DNA of 49,768 bases, taken from assembly GCF_025964975.1 (NCBI RefSeq), contig NZ_JAOPXV010000103.1:1-49768 (forward strand), given 5' to 3'. The stretch comes from Nocardioides sp. (lineage in GTDB: Bacteria; Actinomycetota; Actinomycetes; Propionibacteriales; Nocardioidaceae). The notes beneath the pieces are model-generated. The model ran no database searches. It saw only the letters and a program-made list of their open reading frames with translations, and was not told the DNA's origin. Shown one piece after another: positions 47,656 through 49,768 of the stretch (position 1 is its first letter; the number at the start of each line of letters is the position of its first letter). The translations under genes and the position numbers were made by a program.

Positions 47656-48717
47656 ATGAGATCCGGGTGCACCGCTGCGGCCGTCCTGCTCGTCGCTGTG
47701 GCGGGCTCGGCGTGCACGAGCGCGGAGAAGAATGTCCCAACCTCCGCGTCCGCCTCACCTACCGGCGACAGCACCCCTGCGATGCCCCAGGACGGAGCCT
47801 CGCCACCACGCCTGAAAGATCTGGACGTCGGGGCGAAGCCGAAGCTGGCGTAGGTCGACGACGGCATGATGGTCACTCCCGGGGGCACGAGGATCGCGTC
47901 ACCCTTCAAGTACACAAGCCTCCGCCTCTCGGACAACGCGGTCCCGCTCGTCTACGGCCCGTCGAAGGGCGGCCGTGCGTACTCGGTCTACCAAGTCCTG
48001 GAGGGGTGGCGTGGTTCGCTGCGACTGCTCACCGACGACGGTTCCACGCCGGTGATCAGCCCGGACGGCAGGTTCGTGGCGTGGCAGCTCGCGACTTCGG
48101 CGGACGGCTACGCGAGGGTCGCGGGTTGGGATGTCGAACGCCGCACACCGCTAGCGCACACCGTCACGTTCCCGTTCAAGCCGACGTGCTGCGACAACCC
48201 GTTGACGCTGAATGCGGTCGACAACCAGGGCCGCGTCTTCGCCACCGGCGGTGGTGTTGCCTGGCTCGCTCCGCTCAGGAGCGGCGGCAGGGTCGCCCCC
48301 ATCCAGGGCCTCCGCCGCTGGTATTACATCGAGAGCGTCGCCGGCGACGGCTTGATCCTGACCAGCAACAGGCGTGCGGTCGTCGGTCGCCTGCGTTCCC
48401 GCACCTTCATCGAGTCCCAGACAAGGATCGGAGGGGCCGCCGGAGGCAGCTTCTCAGCGACCGGTGGGTCGCTCGCCTACCACGACCGCGACGGAGGCGT
48501 CCGCGTCCGCGACTCGGCCTCGGGTGACGTCCAGACCATCGCTCCGCCCCCCGGTGGCCGGTTCGGCCCGGTCACGTGGGAGGACTCGACGCATGTGCTG
48601 CTCGAGACCGTGGTGGGTGAGACCGGCCGACGCACTGCGTGGGTGCGGTGCTCTGTGGACGTACTCGACTACGAAATCGCGCTCCCTGCCGGCCGCACGT
48701 ACACGTTCCCGTTCTGA
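47656..48717 (+). pseudogene. lipoprotein with beta-propeller-like body, interrupted by an in-frame TAG
   Basis: Signal and lipobox MRSGCTAAAVLLVAVAGSACTSAEKN, then ...KPKLA-TAG(47851-47853)-VDDGMMVTPGGTRIASPFKYTSLRLSDNAVPLVYG in the same frame. Confidence 0.6.
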
Positions 48718-48827
48718 GGGCGGTTGCCTCGGGCCACTTTCGGTCCACAATCTGCGGTGCGGACGTCTCTCTGGCCGTATGTGGATGACTCGAACAGGTG
48801 TTCGGCAATTGTTCGTAGAGTCCTGGC

Positions 48828-49762
48828 ATGTCCACCACCCGCGACCAGAGCCAGCTCCCGCTGCTGGACGTTGTCGCGGGCATCGCCGGCGAGCTCGACA
48901 AGGCGGCCACGTTCAACCCCACGTTCGTGCCGGCAGGCGACAAGCCCACCGCCCTCCGCGAGCTGTCCACGATCATCACCCGCACCCAAGGACTGCTGTT
49001 GTCGGTGCTGGCCGCGTCCGGTGACGTCGCCGACGAGACCGGTGCCCGCACCGCTGGTGCGTGGTACGCCGCAGCGACCCGCCACGACCACCGCCCCGCC
49101 ACCGCCCTGGACCGCCTCGCCTCCTCGCTCGACCGTGACTACCCCCACCTGTCCGCGGTTGTCCCGGCCGGCCGGGTCAACCTCGACCAGGCCCACCTCA
49201 TCACCCACGCCCTCGACGACCTCCCCACCGACCCTACGATCACGCCCGAGGTCCGGACGCGGGCCGAGCTGCACCTCATCGATCTCGCCGACGACTAGGC
49301 CCCCACCCCCAGCCCACGGCGGCACCGCCACCACCGTCACCGTCCACCTGCGCCTCGACCACCTCACCGCCGACCTCGAGACCGCCGGCGTCGCGACCCT
49401 CGAGACCGGCGACGCCATCACCGCAGGACAAGCACGCCGCCTCGCCTGCCAAGCCAAGACCCTGCCCGCCGTCCTCGGCGGCACCTCCGAAGTCCTCGAC
49501 CTCGGCCGCACCCGCCGCCTCCACTCCAGCGCGCAACGCAAAGCCATCCGACTGAGCCACCCCCACTGCCAGGCCGACGGGTGCACCGTCCCCGCCGCCT
49601 GGTGCGAGACCCACCACCGTGACCCCTGGAGCCACGGCGCCAAGACCGACCTCACCAACGCCGCACTGCTCAGCACCCCACCACCACCACCGAGCCCACC
49701 ACACCCGCTACCTCACCCCACCGCCTCCCCCACGGCGACTACCGCTTCCACCGACGAACCTA
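48828..49762 (+). pseudogene. DUF222/HNH endonuclease (13E12-like) gene remnant
   Basis: Intact DUF222-like N-terminus stops at 49298; C-terminal HNH part (HCQADGCTVPAAWCETHHRDPWSHGAKTDLTNAALL ... HHHHRAHHTRY ... HRLPHGDYRFHRRT*) is spread over shifted frames. Confidence 0.8.
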
Positions 49763-49768
49763 GGCCGA

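Noticed and set aside
1-49768. tRNA, rRNA, CRISPR array, prophage structural genes, restriction or toxin defence cassettes
   Set aside because: Looked for and not recognised by eye; absence is not proven without dedicated scans.

Overview
The window is a high-GC actinobacterial chromosome segment, Nocardioides-like by gene content. Housekeeping genes fill both ends: left, dapD(partial)-dapC-fdxA, a beta-carbonic anhydrase/DJ-1/GlxA cluster, an archaeal-type aspS, a VanW-family gene, mshB-like, nudix, MMPL, thioesterase, WS/DGAT and collagen-like genes; right, ychF, two PH-domain genes, xth, rmuC, a Sua5-family gene, ispH and xseA/xseB. A lower-GC catabolic island lies between them at about 20.5-36.8 kb. 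It carries a ribose-type ABC transporter, aldehyde dehydrogenase, GMC oxidoreductase with a small subunit, FAH-family hydrolase, SDR, FMN 2-hydroxyacid oxidase, 2-hydroxyacid dehydrogenase and a GntR regulator. A decayed tyrosine integrase sits next to ychF. The strongest regulatory finding is a translational T-box-like leader directly upstream of an archaeal-type AspRS that has residues suggestive of a non-discriminating enzyme. It has a stem III hairpin, a canonical antisequestrator with a TGGCACC bulge, and a mutually exclusive hairpin that sequesters the Shine-Dalgarno. The strongest mobile-element findings are a near-identical 23-bp repeat of the ychF 3' end at the distal island edge, and a 20-bp perfect palindrome (GCATCCTGCATGCAGGATGC) whose core recurs at the head of the transporter operon. 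Several genes are visibly decayed: etfBA, the integrase, a second GlxA/MFS pair, a DUF222/HNH gene and a lipoprotein gene. All calls come from reading the sequence and the supplied ORFs; no database search was run.
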